Shown: one piece after another, positions 7,453 through 14,738 of the stretch
Position numbering within the stretch: the first letter of the stretch is position 1
Layout: the number at the start of each line of letters is the position of its first letter
Assembly (NCBI GenBank): GCA_039583695.1
Contig: JAVKSL010000048.1
Location: forward strand, 1 to 23,406
Reading direction: 5' to 3'
DNA: 23,406 bases
From: JAVKSL01 sp039583695
GTDB lineage: Bacteria > Actinomycetota > Acidimicrobiia > Acidimicrobiales > JAJPHD01
Program-made: the position numbers and the translations under genes
The notes under the pieces: generated by a model
Told to the model about the DNA's origin: nothing
The model's input: the letters and a program-made list of their open reading frames with translations, nothing else
The model's database searches: none

Positions 7453-8840
7453 ATCGCCAGCTCCAGTCCCGGACCGGGCTTGGCTGGATCGGGCTCCTCT
7501 GGTCTGAGTGACGGAGCCGAGCGAGGTGGAGTTGGACCCCTCGCCACCGTGCGTCCGGGGGCCAATAGGGCGGGAGCTGGCGCAGCCGGACCCAGTGCGG
7601 AGATATTGCGCGGGCTGGCGGCGCCCGCGCTCATGCCCGAGTCGATGGTCCGACGAGCCTCGGACTCGCCGAGCCCCGCAGCCAGCGCAGCGCCCAAGAG
7701 CGCGGAGGCCACCTCGCCGGCACCCAACAGGCCGGTCGGCACCAGGCCCCCCAGACGCCATGCCGCCAGGTTCAAGCGGTGGTTGCGATAGCCGTCGCGA
7801 GCCCCGCCAACCTGGCGCGCCTCATCGGCCAAAGCAGCAGCGGCCCAGCGGCCTTCGCGCCCCGCTGAGGGTCCGGGACCGAGCACCCGCAGTGGCGGCG
7901 CTGCGGCGGGTGTGGGTGCCAGGATCGGGGTGAGCCAGGTTGGGGTCACCAGTGGGATGGCCATGGCCTCGGCGGGCGTGATGGGCTTGCGATCCGGAGA
8001 CAGCCACCCGTAGCGCCGGAGTGACACATCCGACGGTGCCACCACGATGTAGCCCCCCTCGGCGCGCAGGTCGATGTTGGCCCGGACACCGACACGAGAG
8101 CGCCTCGGGCGCTCTGGGTCGGGGGGGACCAGGACGTGCAATCCTCGGGGGGTGCGAGCCGCCACGGTGCCGAGGTGGAGCCGGGCCTCGTCCAACTCGG
8201 GGATGTTCAGCCGGTCGAAGTCCACCACGTCGCATCCCACACCGGTGCGGATGGCCAGGTTCGGCACCGGGCTACGGGCCAGCCAGGTGGCGATGACATC
8301 GGTGTCCAAAGTGGCGTCGAGTAGTCCGTGGGGACAGGCCGAGCCCAACGGCGCCTTGGCGCCGGGCACGCAGGCCAACACCGGGTGCCCCGCAGCCACG
8401 TACGCGGCGGCGGCTTCGAGACGCACCTGGCGCTCGGCTTCGAACGCCATGGCTCGGGCCTCGGCGTGCAGTCCGGTGATGAGATAGGGCGGGGCCAGCG
8501 GGCCGATGCTCGGGGCCACCACCGAGCCGTCCGTACCTAAGCGGATGCGCCCGATGTAGGCCGCCCGGGCGAGGGCCTCTTCCAACACGGTTGGCCCCAC
8601 CCGGAGGCGGCGGGCCAGTGTGGCTGTGGGGATCGGGGCATTCGCCGGAGCCAGGTGCGCCAGGGCATCGGCCCCAAGTCCCCCGAGCAGGGGCCTCCAG
8701 ACCACCTGGTCATAGGCGGGAGCAAAGGTGGCGGGCACCGCCGGGCTCAGCTGTCCCGGCAGCGGTCGAAGGTTTTCGTGTCGCATGCGCACATTGTGAA
8801 ACACCGGCGCCCGACCAGGACTTTTGATCGGGACTGCCAT
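7449..8840 (-). CDS. Bifunctional primase/polymerase (AEP prim-pol) replication protein
   Basis: This is a 463-aa protein. The prim-pol domain spans about 135-290: a start helix and strand (AAAYVAAGHPVLACVPGAKAP), the metal-binding DxD in CDVVDFD (203-209), the strand-His motif TPRGLHVLV (230-238), and the GVRANIDLRAEGGYIVVAPS block (251-270) typical of these archaeo-eukaryotic primases. The N-terminal 110 residues include a likely winged-helix segment (ATLARRLRVGPTVLEEALA). The C-terminal region (about 330-400) is Ala-rich with RNHRLNLAAWRLGGLV, reminiscent of PriCT-like tails. No helicase domain follows. Such proteins start replication of plasmids and integrative elements. The start is uncertain: ATG 8840 and ATG 8786 both lack a clear ribosome site. 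It is the first gene of the leftward operon and lies beside the iteron-like array. Confidence 0.85.
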   Translation of the reverse strand: MAVPIKSPGRAPVFHNVRMRHENLRPLPGQLSPAVPATFAPAYDQVVWRPLLGGLGADALAHLAPANAPIPTATLARRLRVGPTVLEEALARAAYIGRIRLGTDGSVVAPSIGPLAPPYLITGLHAEARAMAFEAERQVRLEAAAAYVAAGHPVLACVPGAKAPLGSACPHGLLDATLDTDVIATWLARSPVPNLAIRTGVGCDVVDFDRLNIPELDEARLHLGTVAARTPRGLHVLVPPDPERPRRSRVGVRANIDLRAEGGYIVVAPSDVSLRRYGWLSPDRKPITPAEAMAIPLVTPTWLTPILAPTPAAAPPLRVLGPGPSAGREGRWAAAALADEARQVGGARDGYRNHRLNLAAWRLGGLVPTGLLGAGEVASALLGAALAAGLGESEARRTIDSGMSAGAASPRNISALGPAAPAPALLAPGRTVARGPTPPRSAPSLRPEEPDPAKPGPGLELAI

Positions 8841-8861
8841 GAGAACACCAAGATGGCCGCC

Positions 8862-8910
8862 AGATCAGCGCCCATCTATGAGAACAGCGCCCATCTATGA
8901 GAAATCTTTG
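8862..8910 (+). repeat. 49-bp repeat block, copy 1 (two iteron-like units)
   Basis: The block holds two units of CAGCGCCCATCTATGAGA at 8866-8883 and 8885-8902 (19-bp period), preceded by AGAT and followed by AATCTTTG. Each unit contains the small dyad TCT-ATG-AGA. A second near-identical copy lies 172 bp further right. Confidence 0.85.
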
Positions 8911-8984
8911 GGCTGACATAGCCCCTAAGCCCGCTGACCTGGAATTATTGCGCCACATTTAGTGAAGTGGGTCCAATAGCCACC

Positions 8985-9000
8985 AGATCAGCGCCCACGC
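8985..9000 (+). repeat. Partial iteron-like unit
   Basis: AGATCAGCGCCCACGC matches the left half of the 19-bp unit exactly for its first 13 bases and then diverges. It lies between the two 49-bp blocks. Confidence 0.55.
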
Positions 9001-9028
9001 AGCTGAGCCATCGTGGCGGGCCGGAACC

Positions 9029-9082
9029 CTATGAGATCAGCGCCCATCTATGAGATCAGTGCCCATCTATGAGAAATCTTTG
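9029..9082 (+). repeat. 49-bp repeat block, copy 2, with a preceding half unit
   Basis: The half unit CTATGAGA (9029-9036) is followed by full units at 9038-9055 and 9057-9074 (the second has CAGT in place of CAGC), then AATCTTTG at 9075-9082. All are in 19-bp phase. Bases 9034-9082 match 8862-8910 at all but three or so positions. Confidence 0.85.
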
Positions 9083-9151
9083 CTCCCGTAGGGCTCGGGG
9101 CGCCACTGAGTCACAACTACAGGGTCCACCCAAGACCCAAGGAGGTCCCCT

Positions 9152-9481
9152 GTGTTGTTCCACCTACTCGTCCCTCACATCCATGCCGTTCTCGCAGCAG
9201 CCGCCGCCGGTGCTAGCACCGCCGGCCTCAGCCTCAGCCCAAATGCCTCGGCTCCGGGCATCGGCGCTATCCAGTCGATCATCAACTCGGTCGCCGGCTG
9301 GGGCAAGCTGGCCGCCCTGCTCGCCACCGTGATCGGGGCCGGCATCTACGGGCTGTCCCGCAACGACGGCCGCTTGGCGCACCTGGGCCACGCCGGTCAC
9401 AACTACATCGTCAAGGGCCTGATGGGCGCAGCGCTGTTGGGCCTGGCGCCCACGCTGGTGTCCTGGGCGCTGTCGGTCTAG
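9152..9481 (+). CDS. VirB2/TrbC-like pilin candidate, small two-TM protein
   Basis: This is a 109-aa protein with the layout of conjugative pilin precursors: an N-terminal leader (about 1-25, hydrophobic and Ala-rich), a Ser/Pro-rich turn, a hydrophobic segment (about 52-68, LAALLATVIGAGIYGL), a short polar loop with several His residues, and a second hydrophobic segment (about 88-107). The start is GTG at 9152 with GGAGG (9141-9145) 6 nt upstream. It opens the rightward operon, 11 nt before a VirB6/TrbL-like gene, which is where a VirB2-like gene is expected. Sequence similarity cannot be shown by eye because these proteins diverge fast; the call rests on size, topology and position. Confidence 0.65.
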   Translation: MLFHLLVPHIHAVLAAAAAGASTAGLSLSPNASAPGIGAIQSIINSVAGWGKLAALLATVIGAGIYGLSRNDGRLAHLGHAGHNYIVKGLMGAALLGLAPTLVSWALSV

Positions 9482-9492
9482 GGGCGACGCTC

Positions 9493-10698
9493 GTGCCGAT
9501 CGCAGGAGTGCTCTCAGGATTGGCCCAGCTCATCTGGTCGGCCTTCGGCCAGGCGTTATGGGGCGCCATAACCGGGGCGATGAGCTGGGTGAACACCTCG
9601 ATCATCCAGGCGTTGGTCTCCACCACCATGCCGAACCTGGGCCTGGCCGCCTTCGGGCACACCTGGGCGGCACAGGTGGCCATCATGGGGGTGCTGGGTG
9701 TCCCCCTGCTCATCGCCGGGATAGCGCACGGCATGTTCCACCGCGACAACCACGAGCTGTTCGTGCGCATCCCGTGTGGTCTCGGCCTGGCAGGGGCTGG
9801 GTTCGTGATCGGACCCAGCCTCATGTCCGCGATTATCGCCATGGTCGACTGGGCGTCGTGGGAGTTGATGAAGCTCGCCGTGGGGGGCGCCAACGGGCTG
9901 TTGGGCCCCTATGAGGCGATGTTCGGAGCCGCAGCGCTCGGGAGTCTTCGCACCGGGGGGGTGAGCCTGGCGGTGCTGGTGTTCTTGGCCATCGTCGCTT
10001 TGTTGTTGGCCTTCGGTGTGTGGGCGGAGATGGCTCTGCGAATGGTGGCGATCTACGCGATTGCCATCTCCATGCCACTCGCTCTCATGGCCTCGGTGTG
10101 GGGGTGGGGCTCGCGGTGGCTGCGCCGGCTGGCCGAGGTGTTCTTGGCCTTGGTGTTGGTGCAGTTCGTGGTGACCACCATCTTGGTGTTGGGCTCCGCG
10201 ATCCTGTCAGCCAGCGTGGCCGCTCACCAAAGCGTCGGCCAGCGCGTCGGAGACGTGGTGACCGGGGTGGTGTGCCTGGGACTGGCCGCGGTCGGCATGC
10301 CGGTGGTGTTGAGATTGATGCCCCATGTGAGCGACGCGGTGGCGGCCTCGGGCGCTGGTGCCGCAATCGCTTCCCGCCTGGGCGCAGGAGGCGGGTCCAA
10401 GGCCAAGTTGGGTAGCCCGGAGGCTCTTGGAAAAGGGTCCGGCCAAGACGGCAGCAGCGGCGGCGGTGCGGGAGCGGGAGCGACGGGCAAGCTCGCTGGC
10501 AAGGTGGCGGCCTCGTCGTCGCCCTGGATGCGCCCGGTGGCGGCCGTGGCGCCGGTGGCCAAAGCCGCCAAGGAGGGACTCACCCCACGCGCCGGCATGG
10601 CCGGATTCGCCGCCCATGTGGCCAGGGCGGCTCCGAGCCTGTCCTGGCCGCACTCAACCAAAGACAAGTCCAACAACCAAGGAGGCAACCCAAAATGA
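9493..10698 (+). CDS. VirB6/TrbL-like polytopic T4SS membrane protein
   Basis: This is a 401-aa protein with about six membrane segments (around residues 5-25, 57-78, 95-120, 158-205 as two, 215-240 and 250-275). A long Gly/Ser/Ala-rich cytoplasmic tail follows, typical of actinobacterial TrbL proteins. The family forms the inner-membrane base of the translocation channel. The start is GTG at 9493, with GGGGCG 6 nt upstream and 11 nt after the preceding stop. It ends in an ATGA overlap with the SCO6880-like gene. The neighbours (pilin candidate before, split VirB4 after) strongly support the role. Confidence 0.78.
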   Translation: MPIAGVLSGLAQLIWSAFGQALWGAITGAMSWVNTSIIQALVSTTMPNLGLAAFGHTWAAQVAIMGVLGVPLLIAGIAHGMFHRDNHELFVRIPCGLGLAGAGFVIGPSLMSAIIAMVDWASWELMKLAVGGANGLLGPYEAMFGAAALGSLRTGGVSLAVLVFLAIVALLLAFGVWAEMALRMVAIYAIAISMPLALMASVWGWGSRWLRRLAEVFLALVLVQFVVTTILVLGSAILSASVAAHQSVGQRVGDVVTGVVCLGLAAVGMPVVLRLMPHVSDAVAASGAGAAIASRLGAGGGSKAKLGSPEALGKGSGQDGSSGGGAGAGATGKLAGKVAASSSPWMRPVAAVAPVAKAAKEGLTPRAGMAGFAAHVARAAPSLSWPHSTKDKSNNQGGNPK

Positions 10699-11870
10699 GC
10701 GCTACATACAGCTTCGGGCGGGGCACGAGGACCAAGGTGATCGCGGGGCTCGACGGCACCCAAGCCGTCGGGGCCGGGGTTTCAATCCTGGCGGCCGTGC
10801 TCGCCACCCCCCATGTCGGTCCCGGCGGGATCGGCATCGGGGTTGTCGGGGCGATGGGATGCGTCCCGCGCTGGGGGGGCCAACCGGCGCTGGGGTGGGG
10901 AGTCGATCTGGCACGCCATGTGGGCAGGCCCAGAGCCAGCGATGCGAAGCGGTTCTGGAGCGTCGATGACGAGGCGAACTTGCACAGCGTCTCGGGGACC
11001 GCCCGCTACTGGCGGATCTGGGCGAAGGCCTCCTGGGCGCTGTCGGATATCGAGGAACGGGCAACCATGGTCGACGGCTGGGGCTCAGCCATGGGGGCAC
11101 TGGCGGCCAACCGGGGCCTGAGAGGGCTGTCCTGGCACAGCGCGAGCCGGGCGGCGGTGATCGGTACCGATCTGTTGGAGCCGGCGGATTTGGAGCTCTG
11201 CGCCGGGGATCGCTCGGGTTGGCTCGGGGTGCACGCAGCCAATGGCACCGACATGGAGTCGCTCGCCCGCCAGGTTCCCGGCGCACTGGCCGCAGCCGAA
11301 GTCGAGGCCGAGGCACTGGGTGGCGCCGAGATCGAGGAGCTGGCGGCAACCCTGGGCCTCGGTGCCGCCCGGCCAGCAGATCAGTGGTCACACGCCCGCG
11401 TGGGCGAACGGGTGGGCCGGGCCTTCGGCGTGAGCGCCTGGCCCTCTCAGGTGGTCGGGCCGGGCTGGATGGACCGGCTCATCGAGTCGGACGCCGAGCG
11501 CTCGGTGGTGGGCATCATCGCCCGGCCGGTCTCGGCCCGAGCGGCCATGCGCCGGGCCCGCTCGGCCCGCCTGGCCAGCGGGATCCACCGCCGCCAGATG
11601 GCCATGCTCGGCGCCATGGAGACCATGGCCGATCTCGCTGGGGAGGCCTCGGCCACCGACATCGAGTCCGAGCTGGTGGCCGGGCACGGCTTGTGGCGCA
11701 CCAGCGCAGTGGTGGGTCTGGTGTGTGCGAACCGGGAGGCGTTGGCCGCCCAGTCCGAACAGATCGCGGTGTCGGCCGAAGGCTCCCAGCTCGGCCTGCG
11801 CCCGCTATATGCCTGGCACGGGGCGGGGCTGTTGGCCGCGGCGCTGGGCATCGGGGGCGCGGGTGTCTAG
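10695..11870 (+). CDS. SCO6880-family protein (N-terminal half of a split VirB4)
   Basis: This is a 391-aa protein with two hydrophobic segments near the N-terminus (about 17-36 and 39-55, probable membrane anchor) and a large soluble domain. Near the C-terminus it has the pattern RPVSARAAMRRARSARLASG, then RRQMAMLGAMETMADLAGEA, then ELVAGHGLWRTSAVVGLV and LRPLYAWHGAGLLAA. I recognise these as features of the actinobacterial SCO6880 family, which corresponds to the VirB4/TrbE N-terminal domain encoded apart from its ATPase. GGAGG (10681-10685) lies 9 nt before ATG 10695. Its stop overlaps the GTG of the ATPase gene by 8 nt, consistent with a stoichiometric complex of both halves. Confidence 0.77.
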   Translation: MSATYSFGRGTRTKVIAGLDGTQAVGAGVSILAAVLATPHVGPGGIGIGVVGAMGCVPRWGGQPALGWGVDLARHVGRPRASDAKRFWSVDDEANLHSVSGTARYWRIWAKASWALSDIEERATMVDGWGSAMGALAANRGLRGLSWHSASRAAVIGTDLLEPADLELCAGDRSGWLGVHAANGTDMESLARQVPGALAAAEVEAEALGGAEIEELAATLGLGAARPADQWSHARVGERVGRAFGVSAWPSQVVGPGWMDRLIESDAERSVVGIIARPVSARAAMRRARSARLASGIHRRQMAMLGAMETMADLAGEASATDIESELVAGHGLWRTSAVVGLVCANREALAAQSEQIAVSAEGSQLGLRPLYAWHGAGLLAAALGIGGAGV

Positions 11871-13056
11871 GCCCGAGATCATCCCGCTCACCTCAGCCTG
11901 TGTCCCCTCGGCGTGGTGCTGGGGGACCCAGCGCCGCCCACCTGGGCTGGCCATCGGCTGGGAGCTGTCGGGGGGCCGGCGGGCCTGGCACTGGGACCCC
12001 TGGGCGTGGAGGCGGGCCGGGATCATCGAGGCCTACACGACCCTGGTCATGGGAGCTTCGGGAGCGGGCAAGTCATCCCTCATCAAGACCTACCTGTGGC
12101 GCCAGGTACAAGCCCATGGCGCCCAGCTGGTCGTCACCGACCCCAAGGGCGAATACGCCAACCTCGCCGCCGCAGCAGGGCTTCGCGCAGTGCACATCGG
12201 GCCCGGCGCGGGCGGGATCAACCCGATGAGCGGCGTGGGCCCCGAGGTCATAGACACCGCGGTCGCCCTGGCCGAACACCGCCTGGGACGGGCACTGGCC
12301 GGGGAGGAAGAAGACGCCCTGGCACGCGTGATCGAGACCCGACCGCCCAGTCTGGCCGCCCTGGTACTCGCCTGTGAGGACCCACCAGCTGCAGCAGTGG
12401 CCCGCATCCCCAAAGACGTGCTGACCTCGCGGCTGTCCCCAGTGTATTACGCCCTTCGTTCCTATCTGGGCGGGCGCTGGGCGGGACTGTTCGACCGCCA
12501 GGCCCCCAATCCCACCCTGGGCGAGCACGACGCCGGCATCGTGGTGGACCTGGGGATCACGGCTCTGCAGGGAGCCGCCGTGCCGGCGATGGTGGTGGTG
12601 GCATCCTGGCTGCGCCAGTTGCTGGCGCACAAGAGCCCTCGGCGGCGCATCGTGGTGCTGGACGAGGGCTGGGCACTGGTCGGACATCCCTTGGTGCTCC
12701 GTGCCCTGCTCGGGCTGGCCAAGCTCGGTCGCAGCGCCGGTGTGCAGCTGATCCTGGCCGTGCACCGACCGTCGGACCTGTTGTCGGCCGTGGGCGCAGA
12801 CGCCAACAGTCGTGACACCGTGGCTGGCCTGATCAGCGAGGCCAACACCAAGATCCTCTACCGCCAGGACCCCGGCGAGTTGGCTGCGGCTACCCGGCTG
12901 TGCCAGCTGAGTGCCACCGAAACCAGAGAGTTGGCTCGCCTGCCCGCTCACTGGGCGCTGTGGCGGGCCGGATCACTGCGAGCCGTGGTCCAACACCAGC
13001 TGTTGGCCTCAGAAGTGGGGATGGTGGACACCTCCGACGAGGTGCGCCTCGATTGA
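11863..13056 (+). CDS. VirB4-like T4SS ATPase
   Basis: This is a 397-aa cytoplasmic ATPase. Walker A is GASGAGKSS (64-72), the strand VVTDPKGEY follows (90-98), Walker B is RRIVVLDEGW (261-270), and the GRSAGVQLILAVHRPSDL stretch (289-306) is typical of VirB4/TraC motors. It has no membrane segment, and the usual VirB4 N-terminal domain is supplied by the gene before it. The start is GTG at 11863, giving an 8-nt overlap with the upstream stop; the longer in-frame reading from 11725 is Arg/Pro-rich shadow. It ends in a TTGA overlap with the next gene. Confidence 0.87.
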   Translation: MSRPEIIPLTSACVPSAWCWGTQRRPPGLAIGWELSGGRRAWHWDPWAWRRAGIIEAYTTLVMGASGAGKSSLIKTYLWRQVQAHGAQLVVTDPKGEYANLAAAAGLRAVHIGPGAGGINPMSGVGPEVIDTAVALAEHRLGRALAGEEEDALARVIETRPPSLAALVLACEDPPAAAVARIPKDVLTSRLSPVYYALRSYLGGRWAGLFDRQAPNPTLGEHDAGIVVDLGITALQGAAVPAMVVVASWLRQLLAHKSPRRRIVVLDEGWALVGHPLVLRALLGLAKLGRSAGVQLILAVHRPSDLLSAVGADANSRDTVAGLISEANTKILYRQDPGELAAATRLCQLSATETRELARLPAHWALWRAGSLRAVVQHQLLASEVGMVDTSDEVRLD

Positions 13057-13514
13057 GCGCGCCATTTCAACTTCGCAGCTGGCTCGTCTGGGCCGGGGCC
13101 GGCGCAGCCTGTCTCGGGGTGGGCTTGGTGGGCACCTTGATCCCGATCCACCACGCAGGGCCAGCGCGAGCAGCCAGGCCGGCTGAGCTGGCCGGTGTTT
13201 CGGGACCACGCAGTGGCCCCGGTGGATGCGTCGGCTCTCCCGCCCGTGTGGCGGGCCTCGGTGCCGCCGCCCTGGTCACCCAGCGCCCCTCTCCGGCGCT
13301 CAGCCCGGCCCTGGACGGCGCTCTGGGCGCCACCTCCAGAGCGGGCGGCCTGGCGCTGCGCCAGGTGGATGTCCTCGACGCCAGCGCCACGGCGGCGGAG
13401 GTGGTCATCGGGGCAAAGGACAGCGTGGGCAGCGTCGGGATTGGCCTTCACCTGGCCTTGGGCTGTGTGGCGGGCCGGCGGGTGGTTGTGGGAGCACGCG
13501 ATGTCGCGCCGTAG
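13053..13514 (+). CDS. Small membrane-anchored protein, possible VirB8/TcpC analogue
   Basis: This is a 153-aa protein with one hydrophobic segment near the N-terminus (about 10-32, WLVWAGAGAACLGVGLVGTLIP). The outer part starts with a Pro/Ala/Gly-rich linker and ends in an alternating strand-like segment (ALRQVDVLDASATAAEVVIG and on). Start TTG at 13053 overlaps the VirB4 stop (TTGA), a strong sign of coupling; the longer reading from 12900 overlaps VirB4 heavily and was rejected. It overlaps the next gene by 14 nt. Its topology and position suit the bitopic VirB8/TcpC-type component, but at 153 aa it is short and no motif proves it. Treat as unknown. Confidence 0.62.
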   Translation: MSAPFQLRSWLVWAGAGAACLGVGLVGTLIPIHHAGPARAARPAELAGVSGPRSGPGGCVGSPARVAGLGAAALVTQRPSPALSPALDGALGATSRAGGLALRQVDVLDASATAAEVVIGAKDSVGSVGIGLHLALGCVAGRRVVVGARDVAP

Positions 13515-14475
13515 GCACGGGGGGGCAGCAGGCATGCTCGGCTGGCTGGGCGCTCTCGGGATAGGAGGGGTGGCAATGCTGGCCGGTGCGCTGGTCGGCG
13601 GCGGGATGGCTTTGGGTGCCCTGGACGTCACCGCAGCGCCGAGTGCCGTCGCCCAAGGCAGCATCCCGGCGAGCTACCTGGTGCTGTATGACCAGGCAGC
13701 GGCGAGCTGTCCGGGGCTGTCCTGGGCTTACCTGGCCGCCATCGGCACCGTGGAGTCTTCTAACGGGGCGAATGCAGCAGTGTCGTCGGCGGGGGCGATG
13801 GGACCGATGCAGTTCCTACCGGGGACCTTCGCCGCCTACGACCATCCGGTCGGTGCCGATCAGTCGCCCAATCCCGCCGACTCTGCGAGCCCGCCAGACA
13901 TCAACGACCCGACCGACGCCATCTTCGCGGCAGCACGGTATCTGTGCTCGCTCGGGGCGGCGAGCAACCCCACCGATGCTGCGGTGGCGTACAACTGCGG
14001 GAACGGCGGGACGGCCTGCCAGGCGGCCAGTGCGGGATACGCCGGTGAGGTCATGGCGTTGGCCGAGCGCTACCAGGCGACCACCTCGACCACCTCGACG
14101 GACAACGTGGCCCTGCTGGGCGCGATCAGCCAGCTGGGTGTGCCGTATCGCTGGGGAGGGGAAAGCCCGGGCGCGGGCTTCGATTGCTCCGGATTGATGC
14201 AGTGGGCCTTTGCCCAGGCCGGGGTGGCGCTTCCACGAGTGGCACAGGATCAGTTCGACGCGACGACGGCGGTGTCTGATCCGGTTGCCGGTGACCTGGT
14301 GTTCTTCGGTGGCAGCGACTCCGACGTGACCCACGTGGGCATGCTGATAGCACCAGGTGAGATGATCGACGCCCCAGACACCGGAGCGGTGGTCCGAGAA
14401 GAACCGATACCGACGGTCGCGGGCCAGTCCTGGGGCACCGACCTTTACCTGGGGGCACACCAGGTGGCGGGCTAG
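13501..14475 (+). CDS. VirB1-like cell-wall hydrolase: lytic transglycosylase plus NlpC/P60
   Basis: This is a 324-aa protein that opens peptidoglycan for the transfer channel. One N-terminal membrane anchor or signal is at about 10-45. The SLT-type domain (about 55-190) has the catalytic Glu in IGTVESSNG (Glu85) and the AMGPMQFLPGTF motif. The NlpC/P60 domain (about 203-322) has Cys229 in FDCSGLMQW and His278 in VTHVGMLI. A short Thr/Ser linker separates them. The combination is common in Gram-positive conjugation systems. ATG 13501 has GGGAG (13490-13494) 6 nt upstream; the longer in-frame reading from 13195 is Pro/Arg-rich shadow. It is the last gene of the tightly packed rightward operon. 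Confidence 0.88.
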   Translation: MSRRRHGGAAGMLGWLGALGIGGVAMLAGALVGGGMALGALDVTAAPSAVAQGSIPASYLVLYDQAAASCPGLSWAYLAAIGTVESSNGANAAVSSAGAMGPMQFLPGTFAAYDHPVGADQSPNPADSASPPDINDPTDAIFAAARYLCSLGAASNPTDAAVAYNCGNGGTACQAASAGYAGEVMALAERYQATTSTTSTDNVALLGAISQLGVPYRWGGESPGAGFDCSGLMQWAFAQAGVALPRVAQDQFDATTAVSDPVAGDLVFFGGSDSDVTHVGMLIAPGEMIDAPDTGAVVREEPIPTVAGQSWGTDLYLGAHQVAG

Positions 14476-14490
14476 TGGAGACCGCGTACG

Positions 14491-14496
14491 TATCCT
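14491..14496 (+). promoter_or_regulatory. Candidate -10 box TATCCT of a leaderless gene
   Basis: TATCCT ends 6 nt before ATG 14503, so transcription would start at or next to the start codon. No clear -35 box is visible. Confidence 0.35.
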
Positions 14497-14502
14497 GTAA
14501 CT

Positions 14503-14679
14503 ATGTATTGGACGCTGCTCATCGTCGCCTTCCTGGCGCTATGGCTCGGTGCCACGTTGGTCCTCGACGCCTGGTTGCGACCCCGGCCCAGCCTCGTCGA
14601 ACGCCTCAGGCCCTATGTCGAGGCGGCTGATGGACACCTGGCGGATGAGGCAACAGATTGGCTCCGGCGCCAGGCGTAA
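14503..14679 (+). CDS. 58-aa membrane peptide (small ORF)
   Basis: The reading frame starts at ATG 14503 and stops at TAA 14677. One hydrophobic segment (residues 4-21, from TLLIVAF to LVL) is followed by a basic turn RPRPSLVERLRPY and an acidic amphipathic tail ending DEATDWLRRQ. This membrane, basic, acidic order is orderly and codon third positions are G/C-rich like neighbouring genes, so it is probably real. No Shine-Dalgarno is seen. A TATCCT at 14491-14496 sits 6 nt before the ATG, which fits a leaderless transcript. It lies between the T4SS operon and the toxin-antitoxin pair. Function unknown. Confidence 0.62.
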   Translation: MYWTLLIVAFLALWLGATLVLDAWLRPRPSLVERLRPYVEAADGHLADEATDWLRRQA

Positions 14680-14726
14680 GGTGAGCAAGCTCCGCCTCTG
14701 GAGATACACAGGCCTTCGCCAGCACG

Positions 14727-14732
14727 TATAGT
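14727..14732 (+). promoter_or_regulatory. Candidate -10 box TATAGT of the antitoxin gene
   Basis: TATAGT ends 6 nt before ATG 14739, the same geometry as at 14491, again suggesting leaderless transcription. No Shine-Dalgarno is present. Confidence 0.4.
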
Positions 14733-14738
14733 TGTGTC

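Larger units (their letters stand above)
8841..9151. promoter_or_regulatory. Divergent intergenic control region with iteron-like sites
   Basis: This 311-bp gap separates the leftward prim-pol operon from the rightward T4SS operon and must hold both promoters. It contains four full 18-bp sites and two partial ones (see the repeat entries) and a small inverted repeat, GGGCT-N5-AGCCC at 8910-8924. Its middle, 8941-8980, is more AT-rich than the surroundings. Together these fit an origin of replication and/or a shared operator. I could not place convincing -35/-10 boxes. Confidence 0.6.

Noticed and set aside
7453..7761. N-terminal extension of the HARP-like gene
   Set aside because: Overlaps the prim-pol gene fully in another frame and is Arg/Gly-rich; ATG 7452 with ATGA overlap is better.
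8862..9082. CRISPR array
   Set aside because: Units are adjacent with about 1 bp between them and the two blocks are 123 bp apart; no spacer-sized unique sequences and no cas genes.
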